This document shows, piece after piece, positions 8,828-17,565 of a DNA stretch of 64,000 nucleotides. The stretch comes from Nocardia gamkensis NBRC 108242. GTDB lineage: Bacteria; Actinomycetota; Actinomycetes; Mycobacteriales; Mycobacteriaceae. The notes beneath the pieces are model-generated. The model had not been told where the DNA came from, ran no database searches, and saw only the letters and a list, made by a program, of their open reading frames with translations. The position numbers and the translations under genes are program-made. Numbering within the stretch: the stretch's first letter is position 1; each line of letters opens with the position of its first letter. The stretch is from positions 97,000 to 160,999 of the forward strand of contig NZ_BDBM01000015.1 in assembly GCF_001612985.1 (NCBI RefSeq), read 5' to 3'.

Positions 8828-8833
8828 ACGATA
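8828..8833 (-). promoter_or_regulatory. -10 element TATCGT of leaderless upp
   Basis: On the minus strand TATCGT is followed by six bases and then the upp ATG, matching the TANNNT plus 6-7 base arrangement seen at several genes here. Confidence 0.55.
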
Positions 8834-8966
8834 AAGTCGGTCACGGGTGCGCCGCCGGATGCCACCGGACTTTTTTTCCGAAGCGGCGGAACCGAACCGG
8901 AACAGCGCGCGTCGAACCAAGTGGATGACGTACTCTGCCTGGGAACAACAGATGGGGGAAGCTCTG

Positions 8967-9287
8967 ATGCGGAAGATGTCGGCGGACACCGAAGGCATTG
9001 CGGCCTACGGCGCGACCGCTCACGTCATGGCGGGTGAGATGGCGGCGGCCGGGGTGAGCGCCGCGGCGGCGGAGCCCGCGCTGCTCGGCCCGATCATGGG
9101 ACTGATCGGCGGTGACTTCATGGCGGCCTACGCCGCGGCGCACGCCGGGCACGTCGCCGCGATCGGCCAGCTCTCGGCAGTGCTGACCAGCATGGGTGGC
9201 GCAGCCACCGGCGCGGCGACCGTCCTCACCGAGACCGACGCCACCCACGCGAGCGCGCTGCGGAACGCGGCCACCGAGGTGGAGTGA
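8967..9287 (+). CDS. ESX-1 secretion-associated (EspC/DUF2580-like) small protein
   Basis: 106 residues, alanine-rich and helical. The pattern with a C-terminal [11 protein letters not shown] resembles the EspC-type family of T7SS substrates in mycobacteria. ATG at 8967 follows a strong GGGGGAA. The next gene starts five bases after the stop, so this opens a four-gene operon (8967-11083). No signal peptide is present, as expected for a T7SS substrate. In M. tuberculosis the corresponding gap after upp holds sapM instead. Confidence 0.72.
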   Translation: MRKMSADTEGIAAYGATAHVMAGEMAAAGVSAAAAEPALLGPIMGLIGGDFMAAYAAAHAGHVAAIGQLSAVLTSMGGAATGAATVLTETDATHASALRNAATEVE

Positions 9288-9291
9288 GCCT

Positions 9292-10401
9292 GTGATCGAT
9301 GTCAACGCACTGGCGCAACCGATCCTCGACCTGCTCGCCAGCTTCGGCAGCGGCGTGCTGCCCGCGGGCGGTCCCACCGACGCGCTGCGCAGCACCTCGT
9401 CCGTGGTCGACCAGATCCACCAGATGGGCCGCGACAGCATCAACGGGATGAACGCCGCGTGGGACGGTCGCGCGGCCGACGCGGCCACCGCCAAGGCGCT
9501 GCGCGTGCAGACCTCCGCGGCCACCATCTCCGATCGTGGCAACGAGATGGCGACGGTCGTGAACCAGGCCGCGGGCGAGGTCGAGACCGGCCAGAAGGAT
9601 CTCACCGACATCGCGCAGTCCTTCGTGAACACCGCGGCGAGCATGGGGCCGGTCCTGGCGACGCCGGAAGGTCTGACGGTGCTCGTCGGCTCCGCGATCG
9701 ACCATCTCAACCAGGCCCTCAACGTCGTCGGCCGGGTCCAGAACGAATTGCAGACGCACACCGCGTCGATGAACGACCTCACCCCGCCGCCGACCACCCC
9801 GGCACTGGCCGGTGTCCCCGCCGCGGGCGTGCAGCAGGCGGCGTCCGCCGCGTCCGGCGTGCTCAACGGTGCGGGCTCGCTTCTGAGCACCGCGATGGCC
9901 ACACCGCTGCAGTCGCAGTCCTCACGCGGTTCCCGTGGCACGCCCGGCACGACGGGCACCCCCAAACCGGACACCGGTTCGTCGGGCACGCCCGACGACG
10001 GCAAGGGCGTGAAGATCACGCTGCCCGACGGCAGCGTGGTGGAGGCGCCCAACGAACAGGCCGCCACGGCGGTCCGGTCGGCGATCGGCGCCGTGGGCAC
10101 GCCCTATGTCTGGGGCGGCAACAGCCCGGGCGCGGGATTGGATTGCAGCGGGCTCACCAAGTACGCCTACGGCGAGGCGGGCGTCGACCTGCCCCGGCTC
10201 GCGTGCGACCAGGGCAACGGGGCCACACCGGTGTCGGCCGGTGATCTGATGCCCGGCGACCTCGCGATCTGGGACGGCCACGTGGCCATGGTGATCGGGA
10301 ACGGCCAGTTGGTCGAGGCGGGTGACCCGGTCCAGATCAGCTCGATTCGAACGGAGAACTCAGGCATGGACTTCTACGGTTTCTACAGGCCGACGGCATG
10401 A
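9292..10401 (+). CDS. WXG100-like protein with C-terminal NlpC/P60 endopeptidase domain
   Basis: 369 residues from GTG at 9292. Residues 1-160 are helical and WXG-like (NGMNAAWDGRAADAA), suggesting T7SS export because no signal peptide exists. Residues 165-240 are an Ala/Gly/Pro/Thr linker. Residues 255-369 form an NlpC/P60 domain: catalytic Cys285 in GLDCSGLTKYAYGEAG and His330 in WDGHVAMVIGNG. Such enzymes cleave peptidoglycan stem peptides. It lies between the EspC-like gene and two YbaB-like genes, and its stop overlaps the next ATG (ATGA). Likely a secreted wall hydrolase; the exact bond cut is not predictable. Confidence 0.82.
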   Translation: MIDVNALAQPILDLLASFGSGVLPAGGPTDALRSTSSVVDQIHQMGRDSINGMNAAWDGRAADAATAKALRVQTSAATISDRGNEMATVVNQAAGEVETGQKDLTDIAQSFVNTAASMGPVLATPEGLTVLVGSAIDHLNQALNVVGRVQNELQTHTASMNDLTPPPTTPALAGVPAAGVQQAASAASGVLNGAGSLLSTAMATPLQSQSSRGSRGTPGTTGTPKPDTGSSGTPDDGKGVKITLPDGSVVEAPNEQAATAVRSAIGAVGTPYVWGGNSPGAGLDCSGLTKYAYGEAGVDLPRLACDQGNGATPVSAGDLMPGDLAIWDGHVAMVIGNGQLVEAGDPVQISSIRTENSGMDFYGFYRPTA

Positions 10402-10739
10402 CCCGACCCCCGGTTCCCAACGTCACGGTGGCGTCCAGCAGCAACCGGTCGGGCACCATCTCGGTGCGCGCGACCGATCAGGGCATGCCGGTCGAGATCA
10501 AGTTCGAGCGCAGCGAATACCGCTACGGCGCACAGTCGCTCGCCAACGAGATCCTGCGGCTCACCCAGCGTTCCGCCATCGCGGCGCGGGCGCGGCGGCG
10601 CGAACTGCTCGCCGAGTCGGGCATGCCCTCGGACATCCTCGACCGGCTCGGTCTGCCCACTCGCCAGCAGGCGGTGGACGAGCTGGACCGGATCGACGAC
10701 GCGGACACGGGACCGACGACCTGGATGAGGCCGGTATGA
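10398..10739 (+). CDS. hypothetical protein, resembles the C-terminal half of YbaB/EbfC proteins
   Basis: 113 residues. A beta-type segment (SGTISVRATDQGMPVEIKF) is followed by an amphipathic helix (GAQSLANEILRLTQRSAIAA), the arrangement seen in YbaB/EbfC proteins without their first helix. Overlaps both neighbours by four bases (ATGA at each end), so it belongs to the T7SS-substrate operon. YbaB-like proteins such as EspL accompany ESX loci in mycobacteria, hence a chaperone-like role is possible (inference). Confidence 0.65.
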   Translation: MTRPPVPNVTVASSSNRSGTISVRATDQGMPVEIKFERSEYRYGAQSLANEILRLTQRSAIAARARRRELLAESGMPSDILDRLGLPTRQQAVDELDRIDDADTGPTTWMRPV

Positions 10740-11083
10740 GTGCGGAAATGGACGCCCTTGTCGCGGCGGCCACCCAGAAACTGGAGGCGCTGGAAGCCGC
10801 GCTGTACGGGTTGAAGCAGGTGCGCGGGCGGTGGACCTCCGAGGACGGCGCGGTGAGCGTCGAGGTGAACAGCGACGGCGCACTGGTCGGCCTGAGCTTG
10901 GCGGAATCGGTCACATCCCTGCCGCCCGCCGAGGTCGGGCAGTTGATCGTCTGGGCCTGCAGACAGGCCGCCGAGGACGCCGGAGCGCAGCGATCCAAGG
11001 TCGTTGCGACACTGAACGAGTCGTTCGTCCCCGCCGCGCAGCCGCCCGCGGGCACGAATGGGGGCGGGCCGGATAGTGCCTGA
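10736..11083 (+). CDS. YbaB/EbfC family protein
   Basis: 115 residues: N-terminal helix (MDALVAAATQKLEALEAALYGLKQVRGR), a strand pair (EDGAVSVEVNSDGALVGLSL), and C-terminal helices, the YbaB/EbfC layout. ATG overlaps the previous stop. Last gene of the four-gene operon. The role is probably to accompany the secreted proteins encoded upstream; DNA binding, known for YbaB homologues, cannot be excluded. Confidence 0.72.
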   Translation: MSAEMDALVAAATQKLEALEAALYGLKQVRGRWTSEDGAVSVEVNSDGALVGLSLAESVTSLPPAEVGQLIVWACRQAAEDAGAQRSKVVATLNESFVPAAQPPAGTNGGGPDSA

Positions 11084-11096
11084 CGCGGAAGGTCGA

Positions 11097-11102
11097 TAGG
11101 CT
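11097..11102 (+). promoter_or_regulatory. -10 element TAGGCT of a leaderless gene
   Basis: TAGGCT ends seven bases before the ATG at 11110, giving this gene its own promoter just after the T7SS-substrate operon. Confidence 0.5.
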
Positions 11103-11109
11103 TCCGCAC

Positions 11110-12369
11110 ATGGCTTCTGGAGACATCGTCCCGATCGAGCTCGGCCTGACCGACGGCGATCTCGTCACCCTGTGGGCACCGCGTTGGCGAGACGGTGACG
11201 ACGAGTGGGAGGCGTTCCTCGGTCACGAGGACGCCCTCTACGGTTTCGAGTCCGTGGCAGAGCTGGCCGCCTTCATCCGCACCAACGCCGACAACGACCT
11301 CGTGGACCATCCGGCCTGGAAGGTCGTCGCGGGTCTCTCGGCGGTCGAACTGGAACCGGAGGAGAATTTCACCTTCGACCTGGTCGCCGTGCCGGAGCTG
11401 GCCGCGGGCGAACCCGACGTCGACAGCGTCGCCGAGCTGGAGGACACCCTCGGCATGGTGCGCAACATCGGCGAGGTGTGCGAACTGGAGACGGTTACCA
11501 AATTCTTCGGTTCCCATCCGGTGCTCGGCGCGCTGCCCGGCGGCGTGAGCGCGTTCGTCGGTCGCGACGGCGAGGAGCTGTGGGACCAGATCGGCGCCGC
11601 CATCGCCAAGGGCTGGGACGACGTCCTGGACGCCATCGACTCCGTCGTGCAGACCCCCGAGGTCGACGCCGAGGCGGTCGCGGTCGCCGAGGCCGAACTG
11701 CTGGCCGCCGAGGAGAACGTGGTCGACGCCGACGACGCCGCCGACAGCGACGAGGAGGAGGAGTTCGAGCCCGTCGACCTCGACGCGGAAGAGGACGACG
11801 ACGAAGACGAGGACGAAGACGAATCGTTCTGGCACGAGGTCGGCATCGACCCGGTCAAGATCATCACGTCCGAAGGCAGCGTCTTCACCCTGCGCTGTTA
11901 CCTCGACGACGAGCCGATCTTCCTCGGTTCCAGGGGCTCGATCACGGTGTTCTCGTCCGAGCGCGCGCTGGCCCGCTACCTCGCCGACGACCACGAGCAC
12001 GACTTGGCCCGCGTGAGCACCTTCGCCGACGTGCAGACCGCGGCGGTGGACGGCTCACTGGAGGTCGAGGTGACCGACGAGAACGTCTACGTGCTGCCCG
12101 GCTTGGCCGAGGACTTGGCCGAAGGCCCCGAGGCGGTCGACATCGAACAGCTCGATCTGGCGGTGGAGCTGTTCACCGACGCCGCAGACTACGCCGACGA
12201 CGACACGGTGGAGCAGGCCCTGGCCCAGTCCACCCCGCTCGGCTGGTACGTCTCCTACCTGCTGAACCCCGACCCCACCCGGTTGGCGCCCAACCCGCCG
12301 TTCACAGCGGAGGCCCAGGCCTGGCGCGAACTGGAACGCAACCTGGAGTCCCGGCTCGACAAGCAGTAA
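11110..12369 (+). CDS. conserved acidic protein of unknown function (Rv3311-like)
   Basis: 419 residues, strongly acidic. Two similar globular parts (about 1-195 and 245-419) flank an Asp/Glu tract at residues 215-241. The first contains ALYGFESVAELAAFIR, the second VFSSERALARYLADD, a similar pattern that suggests an internal duplication. No signal peptide or membrane segment. Length and place between upp and add match mycobacterial Rv3311, whose function is not established. Its own leaderless-type promoter separates it from the upstream cluster. Confidence 0.75.
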   Translation: MASGDIVPIELGLTDGDLVTLWAPRWRDGDDEWEAFLGHEDALYGFESVAELAAFIRTNADNDLVDHPAWKVVAGLSAVELEPEENFTFDLVAVPELAAGEPDVDSVAELEDTLGMVRNIGEVCELETVTKFFGSHPVLGALPGGVSAFVGRDGEELWDQIGAAIAKGWDDVLDAIDSVVQTPEVDAEAVAVAEAELLAAEENVVDADDAADSDEEEEFEPVDLDAEEDDDEDEDEDESFWHEVGIDPVKIITSEGSVFTLRCYLDDEPIFLGSRGSITVFSSERALARYLADDHEHDLARVSTFADVQTAAVDGSLEVEVTDENVYVLPGLAEDLAEGPEAVDIEQLDLAVELFTDAADYADDDTVEQALAQSTPLGWYVSYLLNPDPTRLAPNPPFTAEAQAWRELERNLESRLDKQ

Positions 12370-13026
12370 CTAGGGCAGCCGGATCCAGACCTGCTCGGCC
12401 TGTCCGAGCAGGCGTTCGTCGGCGCCGTAGACCGCGGTCGAGGCCCAGCATTTGCGTCCCTGCTCGCGGTGGAACTCGCCCACGACGACGCAGCGCTCAT
12501 CGACTTCGGGGATGTCGTGCACGGTGGCGGTCATCGAGCCGAGCAGAGCGGGGCGTTCGAGCATGCCGGGTAGCGACCAACCGCCGGGGCAGTCCATCGC
12601 GGCCCACAGCAGCGGCGGCCCCAGCGGCACGGTGTCGTCGGGGATCCATGGCGCGGCCACTCGGTGCTCGTCGACCCGGCCGGGTTCGATACGCAGCCCG
12701 TCCGTCCGGCCACTGCCGCAGACGAAGCAGGACGCGAAGATCTCGATGCTGGTATAGCTGCGCGCTGCCTCGGTCGCGTCGGCGAAGGGGATACGTCCAG
12801 GGGCGTCGCGTTCGAGTTCGCCGCTCTCGGACTCGGCGATCAGCGTGTCACCGTCGTAGAGCCGTTCGGCCCGCACGTCGAGGGGCGTCTCGAGCGGCGG
12901 TGGGCTGCGCAGGACGACGGTGACCGTCCGCTCGTCGCGCTGGGCGGCGAGCAGACCGGCCACGTAGCCACCGTTGCCGGAGTCGGGTGGTCCGTTGAAC
13001 CGGCGGGATATGCGCAGGGTCGCCAT
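12370..13026 (-). CDS. hotdog-fold thioesterase-like protein
   Basis: 218 residues. The N-terminal FNGPPDSGNGGYVAGLLA and the C-terminal VVVGEFHREQGRKCWASTAVYG resemble the two halves of a double-hotdog acyl-CoA thioesterase-like protein. A CFVCGSG segment in the middle could bind metal. ATG at 13026 lies six bases after TAGCGT (13033-13038, minus strand), a leaderless arrangement. Convergent with the Rv3311-like gene with no gap. The substrate is unknown. Confidence 0.65.
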   Translation of the reverse strand: MATLRISRRFNGPPDSGNGGYVAGLLAAQRDERTVTVVLRSPPPLETPLDVRAERLYDGDTLIAESESGELERDAPGRIPFADATEAARSYTSIEIFASCFVCGSGRTDGLRIEPGRVDEHRVAAPWIPDDTVPLGPPLLWAAMDCPGGWSLPGMLERPALLGSMTATVHDIPEVDERCVVVGEFHREQGRKCWASTAVYGADERLLGQAEQVWIRLP

Positions 13027-13032
13027 ATCGCC

Positions 13033-13038
13033 ACGCTA
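13033..13038 (-). promoter_or_regulatory. -10 element TAGCGT of a leaderless gene
   Basis: TAGCGT on the minus strand ends six bases before the thioesterase-like ATG, the same spacing as at upp and add. Confidence 0.5.
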
Positions 13039-13111
13039 GCGAACCGGTAGCCGGGCGGGCGCCCAACCTCGCAGCCGACGCTGCCTCGTCCCCGTAGGAC
13101 GCCTGCCGCCC

Positions 13112-14209
13112 CTAGCCGATGAGGACCGCGTATCCGGGCTTGATGATGTCGTCGATGATCCGCAGCCGCTCGGGGAACGGGATGAACGCCGACTTCATGG
13201 CGTTGATGGTGAAGCGTTCCAGGTCACTCCAGCCGTAACCGAACGTCTCGACGAGCTTGAGCATCTCCTGGCTCATGCTGGTGTCGCTCATCAGCCGGTT
13301 GTCGGTGTTCACCGTGACGCGGAAGCGCAGGCGGGCCAGCAGGTCGAACGGGTGCTTGTCCAGCGACGGCACGGCGCCGGTCTGCACGTTCGACGACGGA
13401 CACAGCTCCAGCGGGATGCGCATGTCCCGGACGTAGTTGGCGACCAGCCCGAGCTCTGCGTCCTCGACCGCGCCGGGCACGCTGATGTCGTCGGTGATTC
13501 GCACGCCGTGGCCGAGCCGGTCGCAGCCGCAGAACGCGAGCGCCTCGTGAATCGACGGCAGCCCGAAGGCCTCGCCCGCGTGGATGGTGAAGTGCGCGCT
13601 GTTGGCGCGCATGTACTCGAACGCGTCGAGGTGCCTGCTGGGCGGGTAACCGGCTTCCGCGCCCGCGATGTCGAAGCCGCCCACTCCGCGATCACGGAAG
13701 CGCACCGTCAGTTCCGCGATCTCCCGCGAGCGCGCCGCGTGCCGCATCGCGGTGAGCAGGCAGGTCACCACGATCGGATGTCCGCGCTGCGCGGCCGCCG
13801 CCTCGCCTTCACGGAATCCGGCCAGCGTGTGCTCGACCACCTCGTCCAATGTCAGCCCGCGCTCCAAGTGCTGTTCGGGGGCGAAGCGCACCTCCGCGTA
13901 GACGACGCCGTCGGCGGCGAGATCCTCGGCGCATTCGCGGGCGACCCGGCGCAGCCCCTCCGGAGTCTGCATCACGGCGACGGTGTGCGCGAAGGTCTCC
14001 AGGTAGCGTTCCAGCGATCCGCTGTCGGCCGCGTCGCGGAACCAGGCCGCCAGCGACGCCTCGTCGGTGGCGGGTAGGTCCTCGTAGCCGCTGTGCGCGG
14101 CGAGTTCGAGCACCGTCGCGGGCCGCAAGCCACCGTCCAGGTGATCGTGCAGCAGCGCTTTCGGCGCTTGGCGGATCGAGGCGAGAGTCAGAGGCATCGG
14201 TCCAGTCAT
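13112..14209 (-). CDS. add: adenosine deaminase
   Basis: 365 residues, the family's usual length. Deaminates adenosine to inosine, feeding deoD. Zinc and catalytic residues are visible: [12 protein letters not shown] (HxH), [21 protein letters not shown] (His), LGHGVRI, and [10 protein letters not shown] (Asp). ATG at 14209 is six bases after TACCGT on the minus strand (14216-14221), so leaderless expression is likely. add, deoA and cdd are parallel, in the Rv3313c-Rv3315c order. Confidence 0.93.
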   Translation of the reverse strand: MTGPMPLTLASIRQAPKALLHDHLDGGLRPATVLELAAHSGYEDLPATDEASLAAWFRDAADSGSLERYLETFAHTVAVMQTPEGLRRVARECAEDLAADGVVYAEVRFAPEQHLERGLTLDEVVEHTLAGFREGEAAAAQRGHPIVVTCLLTAMRHAARSREIAELTVRFRDRGVGGFDIAGAEAGYPPSRHLDAFEYMRANSAHFTIHAGEAFGLPSIHEALAFCGCDRLGHGVRITDDISVPGAVEDAELGLVANYVRDMRIPLELCPSSNVQTGAVPSLDKHPFDLLARLRFRVTVNTDNRLMSDTSMSQEMLKLVETFGYGWSDLERFTINAMKSAFIPFPERLRIIDDIIKPGYAVLIG

Positions 14210-14529
14210 GTATAGACGGTAGCCGCAGCGCGCCGAAACGGCAGCCGAGTCCGGCCGTGTCAACTATCTCGTTGCCCGCCGGATGCGGGCCGGCCCACGA
14301 CCGGACACCGCTCGGTTCGCCGCGCAGACACTGTGCGCGCAGCTTCCTGCCCTCGCGCATGCGTGCGGCCCGGCGGCACACCCGTGATCCGGCAGCGCAG
14401 CCGGGCCAGAGGCCGCATCGAGGGGCGGTGCGCGCACAGGTGCGGCCGCTGCGGGTGGCCGCCGTACCCTTTTCGGCGACCAAGGAGGCCCACGCGCCCT
14501 ACGCCGCCCGCTGGGTTACTGCGGACAGT
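14210..14529. other. 320-base gap between deoA and add
   Basis: Holds the add -10 element at its left edge. The rest is GC-rich sequence with arginine-rich open frames and no recognisable gene, terminator or repeat. Confidence 0.5.
14216..14221 (-). promoter_or_regulatory. -10 element TACCGT of leaderless add
   Basis: Minus-strand GGCTACCGT followed by six bases and the add ATG; it parallels GGCTACCCT plus six bases at the gene starting at 1183. Confidence 0.55.
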
Positions 14530-15819
14530 TCAGGACACGATGCGGTCGAGGATCAGCGCGGCTGGACCGGGCGCGGCAGTTGCCTCGATGGTGACGGCGT
14601 CGCGCAGGGCTGCCATGGCGCCGGTGAAGGCCTCGGGGGTGTCGGTATGCAGGGTGAGCAGCGGCTGGCCCGTGCTGACGGCATCGCCCGGTTTGGCGTG
14701 CATCTCGATGCCCGCACCGGACTGCACCGGATCGCCCTGACGTGCCCGGCCCGCGCCGAGACGCCAGGCGGCGATACCGACGCTCAGCGCGTCGAGCCGG
14801 GTCAGCGTGCCGTCGGAGTCGGCGCGCACGGTCTCGGTGTGCTTCGCGGTGGGCAGCGGCGCGTCCGGGTCGCCGCCCTGGGCGCTGATCATCGCGCGCC
14901 AGTGATCCATCGCCCGGCCGTCGGCCAGCGCATCGGCGGGGTCGGTATCGAGCCCGGCCAGCGCGACCATCTCGCGAGCCAAGGCGATGGTCAGCTCGAC
15001 GACGTCCTCGGGACCGCCCCCGGCCAGCACCTCCACCGATTCCGCGACCTCCAGGGCATTGCCCGCGGTGCGGCCGAGCGGAGTGTCCATGGCGGTGAGC
15101 AGCGCGACCGTCCGGACGCCCGCGTCGGCGCCCAGTTCGACCATCGCGGTCGCCAACTCGCGCGCCCCGTCGAGTGTCTTCAAGAACGCTCCGGAGCCGA
15201 CCTTGACGTCGAGCAGCAGCGCCGCGGTGCCCTCGGCGATCTTCTTGCTCATGATCGAGCTGGCGATCAGCGGGATCGACTCGACCGTGCCGGTGACGTC
15301 GCGCAGGGCGTAGAGCCGCCGGTCCGCGGGCGCGAGGTCGGCGCCTGCCGCGCAGATCACCGCCCCGACGGCCGGGTCGGCCAGCAGGTCACGCATCCGC
15401 GACGCAGGCACGTCCGCCTGCCAGCCGGGGATGGACTCCAGCTTGTCCAGCGTGCCGCCGGTGTGACCGAGGCCGCGCCCGGACAACTGCGGCACCGCGG
15501 CGCCGCACGCGGCGACCAGCGGAGCCAGCGGCAGCGTGATCTTGTCACCGACGCCGCCGGTCGAGTGCTTGTCCACGGTGGGGCGCGGCAGGCCTGCGAG
15601 ATCCATGCGCCGCCCGGAGGCGATCATGGCGGCGGTCCACCGCGCCGTCTCGCGCCGGGTCATCCCCCGCCAGAGGATCGCCATGGCCAGCGCGGACATC
15701 TGCTCGTCGGCCACCGTGCCGCGGGTGAACCCGTCGACCACCCAGTCGATCTGCGCGTCCGACAGCTCGCCGCCGTCCCGCTTGGTGGTGATGATCGAAA
15801 CCGCGTCGAGTGCCGTCAC
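14530..15819 (-). CDS. deoA: thymidine phosphorylase
   Basis: 429 residues. Cleaves thymidine with phosphate to thymine and 2-deoxyribose-1-phosphate. The phosphate-binding KHSTGGVGDK, the preceding helix domain (DGGELSDAQIDWVVDGFTRG) and the SSIMSKKIAEG substrate loop are all present. GTG at 15819 fits the family N terminus; more upstream sequence reads as non-family. No clear Shine-Dalgarno or leaderless -10 is visible at this start. The gene lies 220 bases downstream of cdd in the same direction. Confidence 0.92.
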   Translation of the reverse strand: MTALDAVSIITTKRDGGELSDAQIDWVVDGFTRGTVADEQMSALAMAILWRGMTRRETARWTAAMIASGRRMDLAGLPRPTVDKHSTGGVGDKITLPLAPLVAACGAAVPQLSGRGLGHTGGTLDKLESIPGWQADVPASRMRDLLADPAVGAVICAAGADLAPADRRLYALRDVTGTVESIPLIASSIMSKKIAEGTAALLLDVKVGSGAFLKTLDGARELATAMVELGADAGVRTVALLTAMDTPLGRTAGNALEVAESVEVLAGGGPEDVVELTIALAREMVALAGLDTDPADALADGRAMDHWRAMISAQGGDPDAPLPTAKHTETVRADSDGTLTRLDALSVGIAAWRLGAGRARQGDPVQSGAGIEMHAKPGDAVSTGQPLLTLHTDTPEAFTGAMAALRDAVTIEATAAPGPAALILDRIVS

Positions 15820-16039
15820 GGTGGCCAGTTTGGCACGAGCCGACGGGCACCCGGGTTCTCGCCGATGGGACGGAACCGCACCGCGGCATCGCACCTTCGC
15901 TCGCGCCTGAGCCGAGGTCGGTTGCCGGAATCGCCCGGGCAACGAGCGAAGGCGCCCGGTTCGGAGGACCGCCGCCGCGAGTGCGTCCGGACACCGTCAG
16001 CAGAGGCGGCGCTAGAGCATGCGTCGCCGACGGACCCGG

Positions 16040-16441
16040 CTACACCTGTCCCGCGTCCAAATCGTCCGGCCCGAACGCGTCCGGCAGCAGCGCGCGCAAC
16101 GGCACCGCACCGCCCTTGTGATCGACCAGGAGATCGGCCCCGCCGTGCTCGTAGAGCAATTGGCGGCAGCGACCGCAGGGCATCAGGATTTCGCCGCGAG
16201 AATCGGTCACCGAGACGGCCACCAGACGCCCCCCGCCGCCCGAAATCAAGTTACCGATGAGTACACATTCGGCACACAGGCCTAATCCATATGAGACATT
16301 CTCCACATTGCAACCGCTCACCATGCGACCATCGACGCTGAGAGCCGCAGCGCCGACCGGAAACCGCGAGTACGGCGCATAGGCGTTTCGCATAACTCGA
16401 AATGCGTTGTCACGCAGCAGTTTCCAGTCGATTTCCGGCAT
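16040..16441 (-). CDS. cdd: cytidine deaminase
   Basis: 133 residues, standard for the homotetrameric enzyme converting cytidine to uridine. The zinc ligands are one Cys in LGLCAECV and two in MPCGRCRQ; the adjacent Glu is the proton shuttle. FPVGAAALSVDGRMVSGCNVEN binds substrate. ATG at 16441 follows AGAGAGG. Divergent from the sdh operon. Confidence 0.93.
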   Translation of the reverse strand: MPEIDWKLLRDNAFRVMRNAYAPYSRFPVGAAALSVDGRMVSGCNVENVSYGLGLCAECVLIGNLISGGGGRLVAVSVTDSRGEILMPCGRCRQLLYEHGGADLLVDHKGGAVPLRALLPDAFGPDDLDAGQV

Positions 16442-16511
16442 GGGCAACCTCTCTGGGACCGGCCCGATCGCGGCCGCGCAAGGGCCACGACGGAACCCCG
16501 TACACATCAAG

Positions 16512-16530
16512 AAAGGTAAGCCTAACCCGA
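16512..16530 (+). promoter_or_regulatory. possible IdeR/DtxR iron box in the cdd-sdhC intergenic region
   Basis: AAAGGTAAGCCTAACCCGA matches the 19-base IdeR/DtxR consensus (TTAGGTTAGGCTAACCTAA) at 13 positions, including AGGT and CTAACC half-sites. Complex II carries iron-sulfur clusters, so iron control is plausible, but 13 of 19 is marginal and the site is about 190 bases from sdhC. Confidence 0.35.
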
Positions 16531-16716
16531 TCCACTGTCGCGCAACGCACGGTACGCCGAATTAGTTCCGGGATTGCTGGAGGATTAGAGTCCAGAACAG
16601 ATCGGTTCAGGTTCCTGCGACGGGCCGGAGTACAGCCACCTGGGCATTCGCCCGCCACGCCGTCGGCGTCGGACCTGCGACCGGGTCCATCAACGACGTT
16701 GGAGGCACCGCACTCT

Positions 16717-17115
16717 ATGACCACGATTGAAGCTCCGGCCCAGCCGAAGCGGAAGACGCTGTACCGAGGCGACCCCGGAATGTGGTCGTGGGCGCTGCAC
16801 CGGATCACCGGGGTCACGATCTTCTTCTTCCTCTTCGTTCACGTACTGGACACCGCCCTGGTGCGGGTGAGCCCGGACACCTACAACGAAGCGATCGAGA
16901 CCTACAAGACGCCCATCGTGGCGTTGATGGAGATGGGCCTGGTCGTCGTCGTCCTGTTCCACGCGCTCAACGGCGTCCGCGTGATCCTGGTGGACTTCTG
17001 GTCCAAGGGACCGAAGTACCAGCGCCTGATGCTCTGGATCATTCTCGCGATCTGGTTCCTGCTGGCCGTTCCCGCGATCGGGCGCCAGTTCTTCTACCTG
17101 TTCACGGAGCACTGA
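16717..17115 (+). CDS. sdhC: succinate dehydrogenase cytochrome b556 subunit
   Basis: 132 residues with three membrane segments (about 34-52, 72-95, 108-126). Hydrophobic anchor of complex II, carrying electrons from the Fe-S subunit to menaquinone and binding haem; LHRITGV and LFHALNGVRV contain the conserved histidines. GGAGG at 16701-16705 precedes ATG at 16717. First gene of sdhCDAB; sdhD begins two bases after its stop. Confidence 0.92.
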   Translation: MTTIEAPAQPKRKTLYRGDPGMWSWALHRITGVTIFFFLFVHVLDTALVRVSPDTYNEAIETYKTPIVALMEMGLVVVVLFHALNGVRVILVDFWSKGPKYQRLMLWIILAIWFLLAVPAIGRQFFYLFTEH

Positions 17116-17117
17116 TC

Positions 17118-17549
17118 ATGAGCGCACCTGTCATCGGTAAGTCTTACGACCGCCCGGCCAGCCTGGATCTGCCTCGCTCGCCGCGCGCGCGCTCGAACAA
17201 CAACTTCGAGAAGTACGCCTGGCTGTTCATGCGCTTCTCCGGCCTGCTGCTGATCGTGCTGGTGCTCGGGCACATGGCGATCATGCTGCTGCTCGACGGC
17301 GGCGTGAAGCGGCTCAACTTCGCCTTCGTGGCCGGTCGCTGGTCCAGCCCGTTCTGGCAGTTCTGGGACCTGACCATGCTGTGGCTGGCGCAGTTGCACG
17401 GCGGCAACGGCCTGCGCACCGTCATCGACGACTACTCCCGCAAGGACTCGACCCGGTTCTGGTTGAAGACCCTGCTGGCCATCTCGATGATCTTGATCAT
17501 GGGTGTGGGCACCTACGTCATCTTCACCTTCGACCCCAACATCAGTTAG
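17118..17549 (+). CDS. sdhD: succinate dehydrogenase hydrophobic membrane anchor subunit
   Basis: 143 residues with three membrane helices (about 36-58, 75-95, 118-138). LVLGHMAIMLL and QLHGGNGLRTV hold the conserved histidines for haem or quinone. Pairs with SdhC. The gene lies 16 bases before sdhA. Confidence 0.92.
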   Translation: MSAPVIGKSYDRPASLDLPRSPRARSNNNFEKYAWLFMRFSGLLLIVLVLGHMAIMLLLDGGVKRLNFAFVAGRWSSPFWQFWDLTMLWLAQLHGGNGLRTVIDDYSRKDSTRFWLKTLLAISMILIMGVGTYVIFTFDPNIS

Positions 17550-17565
17550 GAACAGGCCCCCTCGC

